From Stutzerimonas stutzeri (GTDB lineage: Bacteria; Pseudomonadota; Gammaproteobacteria; Pseudomonadales; Pseudomonadaceae), in the NCBI RefSeq assembly GCF_038561965.1, contig NZ_CP139348.1:620001-684000 (forward strand): 64,000 nt of DNA, in the 5' to 3' direction. The translations under genes were made by a program, and so were the position numbers. Below are positions 8,248 through 17,028 of the stretch, in pieces (the first letter of the stretch is position 1; every line of letters begins with the position of its first letter). The notes beneath the pieces were generated by a model. The model saw only the letters and a list, made by a program, of their open reading frames with translations. It was not told the DNA's origin and searched no databases.

Positions 8248-8664
8248 TCAGGCTGCGGGACGCAGACCGAAGGCGGCCAGCTGCTCCATGCTGCCGTTGT
8301 GCTGGATCAGACGTGGGTCGTCCAGCGGCAGGCTGCGGCCGGTCTCCGCCTCGATGATGGCTTTCAGGCGCGCCTGATCGATCTGGCCGTCTGCACCGAT
8401 GGCTTCCTGCAGTTTTTCCGGAGCCATGGAGTACTGGTTGTCGGGCAGATAGATCGCGCCGGTGGCGAAGTCGATACCGAAGGCGATCAGCCCGGGAATG
8501 ACGTAGAACAGCAGGCCGACGGCGTTGAGCACGGCGACGGCCGGGTCGATGCGGCCTTCGATCTGCCCGCGGCGATCCGGGTAGAACAGCGTGCCGCACG
8601 CGGTCAGCTGGGTGAACAGGGAAACGGCCAACACGCCGCCGATGATTCGGTTACGAGTACGCAT
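8248..8664 (-). CDS. Uncharacterised lipoprotein
   Basis: The start is the ATG at 8662-8664, behind a strong CAGGAGG; the longer frame to 8754 is not used. The 138-residue product has a lipoprotein signal (VSLFTQLTAC-G, lipobox cysteine at residue 22), a hydrophobic middle (LNAVGLLFYVIPGLIAFGID) and a charged C-terminal part. The sequence CGTLFYPDRRGQ followed by an IPG-containing hydrophobic stretch is shared by small pseudomonad lipoproteins without assigned role. It is probably co-transcribed with the FieF-like exporter. Confidence 0.75.
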   Translation of the reverse strand: MRTRNRIIGGVLAVSLFTQLTACGTLFYPDRRGQIEGRIDPAVAVLNAVGLLFYVIPGLIAFGIDFATGAIYLPDNQYSMAPEKLQEAIGADGQIDQARLKAIIEAETGRSLPLDDPRLIQHNGSMEQLAAFGLRPAA

Positions 8665-8819
8665 AAGGACCTCCTGGAAAAGTGGCGCAACTATACAAGG
8701 GCTGGATGATGTTTTCTCGACATCAGACCGCCCGAGCCGCGCCACTGTTCGCAAAAACTCGCCGGTCCGCTTTCAATGCGGTCGCCTCGATATAATCGTC
8801 CGCCGCAATCGGAGCCGAC

Positions 8820-11345
8820 ATGATCAGCCTACCTATCGATGAAGCCCTGCCGGCGTTGCGCCAGGCCCTGCAGCAGCGCGACGAAGCCGTGCTCGAAGCG
8901 CCACCCGGTGCCGGCAAGACCACCCGCGTACCGCTGGCTCTGCTCGGCGAAGCCTGGCTGGCTGGGCAGACCATCATCATGCTCGAGCCGCGCCGCCTGG
9001 CAGCCCGGGCAGCGGCGGAACGGTTGGCCAGTGAACTCGGCGAGCGGGTCGGTGAAACCGTCGGTTACCGTATCCGCCTGGATAGCAAGGTCGGCCCGAA
9101 CACCCGCATCGAGGTGGTCACCGAAGGCATCCTTGCACGACGCCTGCAGGACGATCCGGCGCTCGAAGGCGTTGGCCTGGTGATCTTCGACGAATTCCAC
9201 GAACGCAGCCTGGATGCCGACCTGGCGTTGGCGCTGACGCTCAATGCGCGGCAGCTGCTGCGCGACGAGCCGCTGAAACTGCTGCTGATGTCGGCGACGC
9301 TGGAGGGTCAGCGCCTCTCGGCACTGCTCGACGATGCGCCGGTGGTGCGCAGCGAGGGGCGCATGCACCCGGTCGCGCAGCGCTGGGGACGGGCGCTCCC
9401 TCCCGGCGAGCGCGTCGAGCCGCGCGTGGTGCAAACGGTGCTGCAGGCGCTGGAGGACGAGCCGGGCAGCGTACTGGTGTTCCTGCCGGGGCAGGGCGAG
9501 ATCCGCCGGGTCAACGAAGCGCTTGCCGATCAGTTGTCAGGACGCAGCGACATCCTGCTCTGCCCATTGCATGGCGAGCTGGAACTGGCGCAACAGCGCG
9601 CTGCCATCGAGCCGGCCCCGGCCGGGAAACGCAAGGTGGTGCTGGCGACCAATATCGCCGAAACCAGCCTGACCATCGAAGGCGTGCGCGTGGTGGTGGA
9701 TGCAGGGCTGGCGCGGGTGCCGCGCTTCGATCCCGGGACCGGCATGACGCGTCTGGAGACCCGGCGCATTTCCCGCGCCTCGGCCACGCAGCGCGCCGGT
9801 CGCGCTGGACGTTTGGAGCCGGGTGTCTGCTATCGGTTGTGGTCCGAGGAGCAGCACGCGCAGCTGGCTGCCTATGGAGAGGCGGAGATTCTTCAGGCCG
9901 ACCTGGCTGGCCTCGCCCTGCAACTGGCACGCTGGGGCGTCGAGCCGGACGAGCTGGCCTGGCTCGACCGCCCGCCGGCAGCGGCCTATGCCCAGTCCCA
10001 GTTGCTGCTCGAACGTCTCGGTGCACTGCTGTGCAACGAGCGTGGCGGCTGGCAGTTGACTAGCCACGGCCAGGCCATGGCGCAGCTGCCGGCACATCCG
10101 CGTTTGGCACATATGCTGTTGCGCGGGCAGGCCATGGGGATGGCTGCGCTGGCGGCCGACGTGGCGGCGTTGCTGGTCGAGCGTGACATTCAATCCGGCG
10201 GGCAGCGCGGCGGCGGTGCCGATCTCGCGCTGCGCCTGCATCAGCTGCAGGATGGCCGCGGCGCAGGCGTACAGCGGGTGCGTCAGTTGGCTCGGCAATT
10301 CCGCGGCCTGCTGCGTGGTGCATCAGCGACGCGCTCTGTCGAGCTCGACGAGCAGCACGCCGTTGCTGCGCTGCTGGCCTTCGCCTATCCGGACCGGGTC
10401 GCCCGGCAGCGTCGTGAAGGCGGTGGTGGCTACCGTCTGGCCAACGGGCGGGCGGCGCTGTTCGGCGAGGCGGACGCCTTGATGAAGGAGTCCTGGCTGG
10501 TAATCGCCGAGCTGGGCAGCCACCAGGGCCAGCGCGAGGAGCGAATCTATCGCGCTGTCGCGCTGGACCCAGCGCTGTTCGATGGCCCGCTGGCCGAGCA
10601 GGTTGCCTTGCGTGACGAGTTGGAATGGGACGAGCGTGAGGGTGTGCTGCGCGCCGAGCGGCAACGGCGGGTTGGCGAGCTGGTGCTGAGCAGCGAGCCG
10701 CTGCCTTCACTGGATCAAGAGGCTCGCGGCCGCGCACTGCTCGGTCTGGTGCGGCGCAAGGGGCTGGAGCTGTTGCCCTGGACGCCGGAGCTGCGTCAAT
10801 GGCAGGCGCGCATCGGGCTACTGCGTCAGCTCGATCTGACGCTCGGCAACGGCAGCGAATGGCCAGACGTCAGCGATGCCTCACTGTTGGAACGTCTGGA
10901 AGACTGGTTGCTGCCCTATCTGGGCAAGGTCACGCGGCTGGCGCACTTCGCGCAGCTCGACCTTGCCGGAATGCTCGCCACACTGCTGCCCTGGCCGTTG
11001 CCGCAGCGGCTGGAGGAGCAGGCACCGGTCGCCGTCACGGTGCCGTCGGGCTCACGCATTCGGCTGGACTACAGCGAGCAGCCACCGGTGCTGGCGGTGC
11101 GCTTGCAGGAGCTGTTCGGTCTGGCGGATACGCCACGCATCGCCGGTGGCCGGCAGGTCGTCAAGTTGCACCTGCTTTCGCCGGCGCGCCGTCCGGTGCA
11201 GGTCACCCAGGACCTTGCGAGTTTCTGGGCCAACACCTACATCGACGTGAAAAAGGACTTGAAGGGTCGCTACCCCAAGCACTACTGGCCGGACAACCCG
11301 CTGATTGCCGAGCCCACGGCACGCGCCAAGCCACGCGGGCAGTAG
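8820..11345 (+). CDS. hrpB: ATP-dependent RNA helicase HrpB
   Basis: An 841-residue DEAH-family helicase of about the usual HrpB length. Walker A is APPGAGKTT (residues 27-35), motif II is DEFH (FDEFHERSLDADLAL, around 123), motif III is SATL, motif V is TNIAETSLTIEG and motif VI is QRAGRAGRLEPG. The C-terminal HrpB-specific region ends with WANTYIDVKKDLKGRYPKHY. The DEFH variant is seen in HrpB proteins. The biological substrate is poorly known in bacteria. It converges on the solute-binding protein gene with one base between stop codons. Confidence 0.95.
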   Translation: MISLPIDEALPALRQALQQRDEAVLEAPPGAGKTTRVPLALLGEAWLAGQTIIMLEPRRLAARAAAERLASELGERVGETVGYRIRLDSKVGPNTRIEVVTEGILARRLQDDPALEGVGLVIFDEFHERSLDADLALALTLNARQLLRDEPLKLLLMSATLEGQRLSALLDDAPVVRSEGRMHPVAQRWGRALPPGERVEPRVVQTVLQALEDEPGSVLVFLPGQGEIRRVNEALADQLSGRSDILLCPLHGELELAQQRAAIEPAPAGKRKVVLATNIAETSLTIEGVRVVVDAGLARVPRFDPGTGMTRLETRRISRASATQRAGRAGRLEPGVCYRLWSEEQHAQLAAYGEAEILQADLAGLALQLARWGVEPDELAWLDRPPAAAYAQSQLLLERLGALLCNERGGWQLTSHGQAMAQLPAHPRLAHMLLRGQAMGMAALAADVAALLVERDIQSGGQRGGGADLALRLHQLQDGRGAGVQRVRQLARQFRGLLRGASATRSVELDEQHAVAALLAFAYPDRVARQRREGGGGYRLANGRAALFGEADALMKESWLVIAELGSHQGQREERIYRAVALDPALFDGPLAEQVALRDELEWDEREGVLRAERQRRVGELVLSSEPLPSLDQEARGRALLGLVRRKGLELLPWTPELRQWQARIGLLRQLDLTLGNGSEWPDVSDASLLERLEDWLLPYLGKVTRLAHFAQLDLAGMLATLLPWPLPQRLEEQAPVAVTVPSGSRIRLDYSEQPPVLAVRLQELFGLADTPRIAGGRQVVKLHLLSPARRPVQVTQDLASFWANTYIDVKKDLKGRYPKHYWPDNPLIAEPTARAKPRGQ

Positions 11346-11346
11346 C

Positions 11347-12162
11347 TCAGTCCGATGGCAGGCTGATGTCCTCGCCCGCTGCGCGCAGTGCTTCGTAGGC
11401 TTCGTCCAGGGCGGCTACGACGGCCTCGGCATCGCGGGCATGTCGCGAAACAATGAAGTGGATCGGTATCTGAGTCAGGCGCAGGTAGGGCAGCTCCTCC
11501 ATTTGCAGCCGCTGGCGGGCCTGCTCCACCGGGATCTGATAATCCAGCAGGTAGTCACCGCGCTCGCGTCGCAGCATTTCCAGGGCAGAAAGATGATTGC
11601 TGGTGCGCAGCAGGCGCAGGCCGAGTTCGGGATCGTCGAGCAGTGCATTGACGTTCGGCCAGTAGCTGTAGCCACCGATCAGAATCAGCGACTTGCCTGC
11701 GAGGTCTTGCGGAATTCGTGGCGCCGGTGTGCCGGTACGGTGATACAGGTTCAGATTGATCTGACTGAGGGTATGCCGGCCTTCCAATGTATGTGCCGCC
11801 AGTTCCGGCTTGCCCTGGGCGCCAGGCCAGAGATCGATGCTACCGTTTTCCAGCGCCGCATAGAGTCGCGCCCCTGGGAGCCCTCGGAAATGCACGTCAT
11901 AGCCGGCCTGGCGGGCAACGCGCCGCGTCAATTCGGCCAAGTCGCCGCGCGCGGTGCCCTGGGCATCGGTATAGATGGCAGGGGCGAATTCGTAATAACC
12001 GACATTGAGAATTCGCTGCGGCGCGGCCTCGGCCATGGCCTCGGCAGGTGCGCCCAGAAGTGTGGCCAGAGCCAGATAGAGAAGTGCTTTCAACGGATCG
12101 TTCGCTGCCTTGCGCTGTTCCAGCAAGGATGCGCAGGCAATGCCGGCTTGTCCATGTGCCAT
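11347..12162 (-). CDS. Periplasmic solute-binding protein (SBP_bac_3-like), no transporter partner
   Basis: A protein of up to 271 residues of the amino-acid-binding (cluster F-like) class: NVGYYEFAPAIYTDAQGTAR, a lobe swap near residue 150 (LAGKSLILIGGYSYWP), and C-terminal IPIHFIVSRHA. The N-terminus is uncertain. The ATG at 12162 gives a long leader, while a TTG at 12091-12093 begins LKALLYLALATLLGAPAEAMA, a better signal peptide. No ABC permease or ATPase lies beside it. Proteins of this kind in pseudomonads are often orphan and may serve sensing or cell-surface roles; this is inference. Confidence 0.8.
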   Translation of the reverse strand: MAHGQAGIACASLLEQRKAANDPLKALLYLALATLLGAPAEAMAEAAPQRILNVGYYEFAPAIYTDAQGTARGDLAELTRRVARQAGYDVHFRGLPGARLYAALENGSIDLWPGAQGKPELAAHTLEGRHTLSQINLNLYHRTGTPAPRIPQDLAGKSLILIGGYSYWPNVNALLDDPELGLRLLRTSNHLSALEMLRRERGDYLLDYQIPVEQARQRLQMEELPYLRLTQIPIHFIVSRHARDAEAVVAALDEAYEALRAAGEDISLPSD

Positions 12163-12238
12163 AGTGCTGCGACGTGAGGAATGTCCGCATATATCGACCT
12201 ATGCTCAAAACGAGCGTGCGGCATGAAGGAGTGAGGGT

Positions 12239-13069
12239 ATGCAGCGCAAGGTGTTTGATCGAAAGGTGTTCAACCGCAAGCTGGTGGTGATTACCGGTGG
12301 CTGCGCCGGCATCGGCCGCGCGCTGGCCGTGCGCATGGCTCAGGCTGGCGCGCGGCTGGTGATCTTCGATCTGCATCAGGATGCCCTGGATGGCTTGGTG
12401 CAGCATCTGGCCGATCATCACAACGCCGATGCGCTGGGGCTGTGTTGCGATGTCAGCGATGCAGAAGCGGTACAGCGCGCAGTGGCTCTGGTGGTCGAGC
12501 GTTACGGTGGCATCGACGTGCTGATCAACAACGCCGGCATTACCCACCGCAGCCCAGTGGCGGCCACCAGCCTGGCGGTGTTTCAGCGGGTCATGGCAGT
12601 CAACTTCTATGGCGCGTTGAATTGCACCCAGGCCGCGCTACCGAGCCTGCTTGCCCGCGACGGGCAAATCATCGTGCTCAGTTCGCTTTCGCAATATGCG
12701 CCAGTCCCAGACCGTGCCGCCTACAACGCCAGCAAGCACGCCCTGCACGGTCTTTTCGAAACCCTGCGTTGCGAGCTGCGTGGTACCGACGTCAACGTCA
12801 TGCTCGTTTGCCCTGGTTACACCGCCACCGATTTGCGCAAGAACGTCCTGGTCGGTGATGGCTCCACTGCACCGCAGCCAGTGCTGGATATCGGTCGGGT
12901 CGCCTCGCCGCAGGACGTCGCCGAAGCGATCTACCAGGGTGCGCTGCGCCGGCGCCGGCTGCTGGTGCTCTCCAATCTGGACTGGAAAGCCCAGCTGCTG
13001 GCGCGCTGCTTTCCGCGGTTGTACCAGAGCCTGCTATTGCCGCGACTGCTTGGCAGTCGCACGTCCTGA
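12239..13069 (+). CDS. Short-chain dehydrogenase/reductase
   Basis: A 276-residue classical SDR. The cofactor motif TGGCAGIGR (TGxxxGxG) is at residues 19-27, NNAG is present (LINNAGITHRSP), the catalytic serine is in VLSSLSQYAP and the YxxxK pair is in AYNASKH. After the catalytic domain comes a C-terminal tail with basic and hydrophobic residues (QLLARCFPRLYQSLLLPRLL), which may be a membrane-associated helix as in several DltE-like SDRs. The substrate cannot be deduced. It converges on the VOC gene, 10 bases away, and no operon partner is evident. Confidence 0.88.
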   Translation: MQRKVFDRKVFNRKLVVITGGCAGIGRALAVRMAQAGARLVIFDLHQDALDGLVQHLADHHNADALGLCCDVSDAEAVQRAVALVVERYGGIDVLINNAGITHRSPVAATSLAVFQRVMAVNFYGALNCTQAALPSLLARDGQIIVLSSLSQYAPVPDRAAYNASKHALHGLFETLRCELRGTDVNVMLVCPGYTATDLRKNVLVGDGSTAPQPVLDIGRVASPQDVAEAIYQGALRRRRLLVLSNLDWKAQLLARCFPRLYQSLLLPRLLGSRTS

Positions 13070-13079
13070 ACGCGGCTGA

Positions 13080-13508
13080 CTAGCTGCCGCTGCCGTAGAG
13101 CTGCTGCATCAGCGCCATGTCCCAATACGACGCCTCGATCTTGTGGCCGTCCAGGTCGCGTACGAAACAGCCATAGTAGGGCTCGCCATATTCGGGGCGT
13201 GGACCGGGGGCGCCTTCGTCTACGCCGCCAGCGGCTATCGCGGCACGGTGAAAGGCGTCCACCTCGGCCTGATCGGCCGCAAAGAAGCCCACATGCGTGC
13301 CGTTGCCTGTTGATGCCGCGCTGCCATCGAATGGCCGTTGGACCCAGAACTCCGGGTATTCGCGGCCCCAGGCGACGGCGCCGGGGTGTTCGAGGATGCG
13401 CTTGCAGCCCAGTGTGGCGAGGACCTGGTCATAGAAGGCAACCGCTTCATCGAAGCGATTGCTGCCCAGGGAAACGTGGGAAAGGATGCTGGGGTTCTGT
13501 TCGGCCAT
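13080..13508 (-). CDS. VOC-family (glyoxalase/bleomycin-resistance fold) protein
   Basis: A 142-residue protein starting at the ATG at 13506-13508 behind AGGAGAC. It has the two babab modules of vicinal oxygen chelate enzymes: ILSHVSLGSNRFDEAVAFYD for the first, and GTHVGFFAADQAEVDAFHRA with YYGCFVRDLDGHKIEASYWD for the second. Candidate metal ligands are H11, H70 and E in KIEA. Small proteins like this are usually annotated as glyoxalases, but the substrate is unknown. The gene is alone on this strand, with the YciC-like gene 78 bases upstream. Confidence 0.85.
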   Translation of the reverse strand: MAEQNPSILSHVSLGSNRFDEAVAFYDQVLATLGCKRILEHPGAVAWGREYPEFWVQRPFDGSAASTGNGTHVGFFAADQAEVDAFHRAAIAAGGVDEGAPGPRPEYGEPYYGCFVRDLDGHKIEASYWDMALMQQLYGSGS

Positions 13509-13585
13509 GGTGCTGTCTCCTGATCTGGCCGGAGAAAGCCTAGCAGGCCCTGGACGCTTGGCCCGACCACGGCAAATCAGCAATG

Positions 13586-14266
13586 TCAGTCAGTGTTCGG
13601 CTCGCGCGCTGGTTGCTCGGTGCAAAGCATGAAGCAGCGGAACAGCATGATGGTCGGCAGCAATTGCAGCAGGCCGACGACACCGTCCAGCAGCATCGCT
13701 GGTAGCACGGGCGGTGTCTGCTCGGCGAACAGCTGTGCGGCAATCCAGGCTTCGAGTATCCAGATCGGTAGCAGCACGGTCAGCACGCAGCCGAGTACCA
13801 GCAGGAAATGCCCGCGGGTGAGGATGAAACTCTGCTTCAAAGCCGCCAGCGGTGACAGCCCACGCAGCACCAGCAGGTATTCGGCGAAGGCGATCTTGAC
13901 CATCACCCAGATGCCGGGCAGCACGAATAGCGAGGCGCCGAGCAGGATCAGCAGCGTGCCGAGGCCCGAGAGCACCGCCAATGCCGGCCACAGTGGCAAC
14001 GCCCGGGCGTAGACCGCTCGCAGCGCCGGTTCATGGCCGCGGCTGCGGGCGTCCAGATAGAGGATCAGCGCGCCGACGTACAGCGGATAGAAGATCAGGC
14101 CCACCAGCAGGTCCAGCGCGGGCGGTGCGTTCTCACCGAGCCAGTGATCGAGCGCCAGGCGGGTGATGCTTTCGAGCAGGATCAGCGGCAGGCAGAGCCG
14201 GACGATGGTCAGGAAATGGCGGGAGTAGAAGAACCAGGCGTCACGCAGGATAACAAGAGCGTTCAT
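13586..14266 (-). CDS. YciC-like integral membrane protein
   Basis: A 226-residue protein starting at the ATG at 14264-14266 (MNALVILRDAWFFYSRHFL). It has about five to six membrane segments (LCLPLILLESITRLAL, LLVGLIFYPLYVGALILYLD, LAVLSGLGTLLILLGASLFV, FLLVLGCVLTVLLPIWILEA). The IWVMVKIAFAEYLLVLRGLSPLAAL stretch matches the YciC/UPF0259 family of unknown function. The start is supported by the strongly hydrophobic context rather than by a clear ribosome-binding site. It diverges from the NYN-domain gene. Confidence 0.85.
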   Translation of the reverse strand: MNALVILRDAWFFYSRHFLTIVRLCLPLILLESITRLALDHWLGENAPPALDLLVGLIFYPLYVGALILYLDARSRGHEPALRAVYARALPLWPALAVLSGLGTLLILLGASLFVLPGIWVMVKIAFAEYLLVLRGLSPLAALKQSFILTRGHFLLVLGCVLTVLLPIWILEAWIAAQLFAEQTPPVLPAMLLDGVVGLLQLLPTIMLFRCFMLCTEQPAREPNTD

Positions 14267-14382
14267 TGCAGACCGAAGGTGAGGGGTCGATTCGGGGCGC
14301 CACTGTAACGGATGAGGCGAGGGCGGGACATGCGCGATTTCGCCGTCCATACTGGTGGCCCACTCCAGACCCAGGCTGCCGC

Positions 14383-14859
14383 GTGAAGAAGATCGCCCTG
14401 TTCGCCGATGTGCAGAACCTCTACTACACCGTGCGTCAGGCCCATGGCTGCCACTTCAACTACTCGGCGCTGTGGGCTGACGTCAGCCGGCGCGGCACCA
14501 TCGTCGAAGCCTATGCCTATGCCATCGAGCGCGGCGACGCGCGTCAGCAGCAGTTCCAGCAGATCCTGCGCAAGCTGGGCTTCACGGTAAGGCTCAAGCC
14601 CTATATCCAGCGTAGCGACGGCTCGGCCAAAGGCGACTGGGACGTGGGCATCACCATCGACGTGCTGGACGCCGCGGCACGGGTCGACGAGGTGGTGCTG
14701 GCTTCCGGCGATGGCGATTTCGATCTATTGCTCGATCGGGTGCGCGCTGGCGGCGCCGAGGCGACTGCCTACGGTGTGCCGGGGCTCACTGCGCAATCAC
14801 TGATCCGCGCCGCAACGCGCTATGTGCCGATCGAGGGCGATCTGCTGCTGCGTGGCTGA
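14383..14859 (+). CDS. NYN-domain (LabA/DUF88-like) putative ribonuclease
   Basis: I choose the GTG at 14383 (VKKIALFADVQNLYY), since the frame upstream, though open to 14266, reads as non-coding. The 158-residue protein is a PIN-like NYN domain: acidic residues in LFADVQNLYY, WDVGITIDVLDAA and LASGDGDFDLLLD form the likely metal site. The family contains RNases and is often found as a stand-alone gene. It diverges from the YciC-like gene. Cellular targets are unknown. Confidence 0.85.
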   Translation: MKKIALFADVQNLYYTVRQAHGCHFNYSALWADVSRRGTIVEAYAYAIERGDARQQQFQQILRKLGFTVRLKPYIQRSDGSAKGDWDVGITIDVLDAAARVDEVVLASGDGDFDLLLDRVRAGGAEATAYGVPGLTAQSLIRAATRYVPIEGDLLLRG

Positions 14860-14897
14860 GCGGGGTGGTGTTCTGGTCCGCCGGCTGTGGCGGCCTT

Positions 14898-15010
14898 GGT
14901 GGGCTGAAGCCCACCCTACGACCGCCGTGACCGTTTCAGACCTGATCGAGCAGCGCCACATGCTTGCGCGCGGCATCGACGTAGGGTGAATGGCGCTTTA
15001 TCCATCCACC
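14898..15010. repeat. Two intergenic palindromes
   Basis: A palindrome ggtgggctgaagcccacc at 14898-14914 is followed by cctacg, and gtagggtgaatggcgctttatccatccacc lies at 14981-15010. Both are members of the gtagggtgg family. They sit between the converging NYN-domain gene and dxs and could act as transcription ends, though neither has a T-run. Confidence 0.7.
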
Positions 15011-15020
15011 AAAACGTGCG

Positions 15021-16919
15021 TCAGGCCTTGCCGAGTGCCGCCAGACGCTTGCGCACCGAGGCTTCGATGCCGGCGGCGTCCAGGCCGCACTCGGCGAGCA
15101 TTTCGCTGGGCTTGGCGTGTTCGACGTAGTAGTCCGGCAGGCCCAGATGCAGCATCGGCTGGAGAATGCCTTCGCCGGTGAGGAATTCTGCGACGGCGCT
15201 GCCGGCACCGGCCATGATGCTGTTTTCCTCGACCGTCACCAGCAACTCGTGGCTGTCGGCCAACTCGCGCAGCACGGCCTCATCCAGCGGTTTGACGAAA
15301 CGCATATCGACCACCGTGGCGTCCAGCGCCTCGCCGACCTGCATTGCCTCCGGCAGCTGCACGCCGAATACCAGCAAGGCGATCTTGCTGCCCTGGCGGC
15401 GTACCACGGCCTTGCCGATTTCCAGCGGCTCCAGTCCCGGCTCGATGGCCGCATTGGGGCCGTTGCCGCGCGGGTAGCGCACCGCCGCCGGGCCTGCGAA
15501 GTGGTAGCCGGTGGTGAGCATGCGGCGCATCTCGTTCTCGTCGCTTGGCGTCATCACCAGCATGCCCGGGATGCAGCGCAGGTAGGACAGGTCGAAGCTG
15601 CCGGCATGCGTCGGCCCGTCTTCGCCGACCAATCCGGCGCGGTCGATGGCGAACAGCACATCGAGATTCTGTACGGCGACGTCGTGAATCAGTTGGTCGT
15701 AGGCGCGCTGGAGGAATGTCGAGTAGATCGCCACCACCGGCTTCAGCCCTTCGCAGGCCATGCCGGCCGCCAGCGTCACCGCATGCTGCTCGGCGATGGC
15801 GACATCGAAATAACGGTCCGGATAGCGCTCGCTGAAGGCCACCAGATCCGAACCTTCCTTCATCGCCGGGGTGATGCCGGCCAGGCGCGCGTCAGCCGTG
15901 GCCATGTCGCACAGCCACTGGCCAAACACGTTGGAGTATTTCGGTCCGGTGGGCTTTTTCGGCTTGGCTGGCGCGCCGACCGGCTCGAGCTTGCTGATCG
16001 CATGCCAGGTGATCGGGTCGGCTTCGGCCGGGGCGAAACCCTTGCCCTTCTTGGTCACCACATGGAGGAACTGCGGGCCGTCGAGGTCGCGCATGTTGCG
16101 CAGCGTGGCGATCAGCGTCGGCAGGTCGTGGCCGTCGATGGGGCCGATGTAGTTCCAGCCCAGCTCTTCGAACAGCGTACCCGGCACCAGCATGCCCTTG
16201 GCGTATTCCTCGGTGCGGCGGGCAATCTCCCAGGCACCCGGCAGGCGCGAGAGGATCTTCTTGCTGCCTTCGCGCATGCTCGAATAGGTGCGGCTGGAGA
16301 GGATCTTGGCCAGGTAGTTGGACAGTCCGCCGACATTGCGCGAGATCGACATGTCGTTGTCGTTGAGCACCACCAGCATATTGGCGCCGACTTCCGGGGC
16401 GTGATTGAGCGCCTCGAAGGCCATGCCGGCGGTGAGCGCGCCGTCACCGATCACGGCGATGGACTTGCGTTGCTCGCCTTTCAGACGGGCGGCAACCGCC
16501 ATGCCCAAAGCGGCGCTGATCGAGGTGCTGGAATGGCCGACGCCGAAGGTGTCGTATTCACTTTCCGAGCGGCGCGGGAAGGCGGCCAGGCCGTCCTTCT
16601 GGCGCAACGAACTCATGCGTTCGCGGCGCCCGGTGAGGATCTTGTGCGGATAGGCCTGATGGCCGACGTCCCACACCAGGCGGTCGTCCGGCGTGTCGTA
16701 AACGTAGTGCAGGGCAATGGTCAGCTCGATCACGCCAAGGCCGGCGCCGAAGTGCCCGCCAGTGTGGCCGACGCTGTACAACAGCTCCTGGCGCAGTTCG
16801 TTGGCAAGCTCTTCGAGTTCCGCCTCGCCCAGTCGGCGCAGCTGCTCGGGTGTCGCCGCTCGGTCAAGAACGGGCGTCGCGGGGCGAACCCGAGGGATCT
16901 CGTGAAAAGTCTTGGGCAT
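15021..16919 (-). CDS. dxs: 1-deoxy-D-xylulose-5-phosphate synthase
   Basis: First enzyme of the MEP isoprenoid pathway: it condenses pyruvate and glyceraldehyde 3-phosphate using thiamine diphosphate. The 632-residue protein has the N-terminal TPP domain (GHTGGHFGAGLGVIELTIAL; GDGALTAGMAFEAL with NDNDMS for the pyrophosphate/Mg2+ site), the central Pyr domain with the catalytic glutamate in DVAIAEQHAVTLAAG, and a transketolase C-terminal domain (VTVEENSIMAGAGSAVAEFL). The length is normal. It is the last gene after xseB-ispA with a 109-base gap, a common pseudomonad order. Confidence 0.97.
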   Translation of the reverse strand: MPKTFHEIPRVRPATPVLDRAATPEQLRRLGEAELEELANELRQELLYSVGHTGGHFGAGLGVIELTIALHYVYDTPDDRLVWDVGHQAYPHKILTGRRERMSSLRQKDGLAAFPRRSESEYDTFGVGHSSTSISAALGMAVAARLKGEQRKSIAVIGDGALTAGMAFEALNHAPEVGANMLVVLNDNDMSISRNVGGLSNYLAKILSSRTYSSMREGSKKILSRLPGAWEIARRTEEYAKGMLVPGTLFEELGWNYIGPIDGHDLPTLIATLRNMRDLDGPQFLHVVTKKGKGFAPAEADPITWHAISKLEPVGAPAKPKKPTGPKYSNVFGQWLCDMATADARLAGITPAMKEGSDLVAFSERYPDRYFDVAIAEQHAVTLAAGMACEGLKPVVAIYSTFLQRAYDQLIHDVAVQNLDVLFAIDRAGLVGEDGPTHAGSFDLSYLRCIPGMLVMTPSDENEMRRMLTTGYHFAGPAAVRYPRGNGPNAAIEPGLEPLEIGKAVVRRQGSKIALLVFGVQLPEAMQVGEALDATVVDMRFVKPLDEAVLRELADSHELLVTVEENSIMAGAGSAVAEFLTGEGILQPMLHLGLPDYYVEHAKPSEMLAECGLDAAGIEASVRKRLAALGKA

Positions 16920-17028
16920 CAGGCGGATCGTTGTCGTTGAAAAAAGAGCGGCAGTTTACCCGATGGGCCCTTCGATAAGAACGGCCCGGGGTCCGGTAGG
17001 GGTTTGACTGCGTTCGGCGCGAAAACGC

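Noticed and set aside
15117..16940. 607-codon plus-strand open frame opposite dxs
   Set aside because: Antisense shadow of dxs, with Ala/Gly/His/Arg-rich sequence and no family features.
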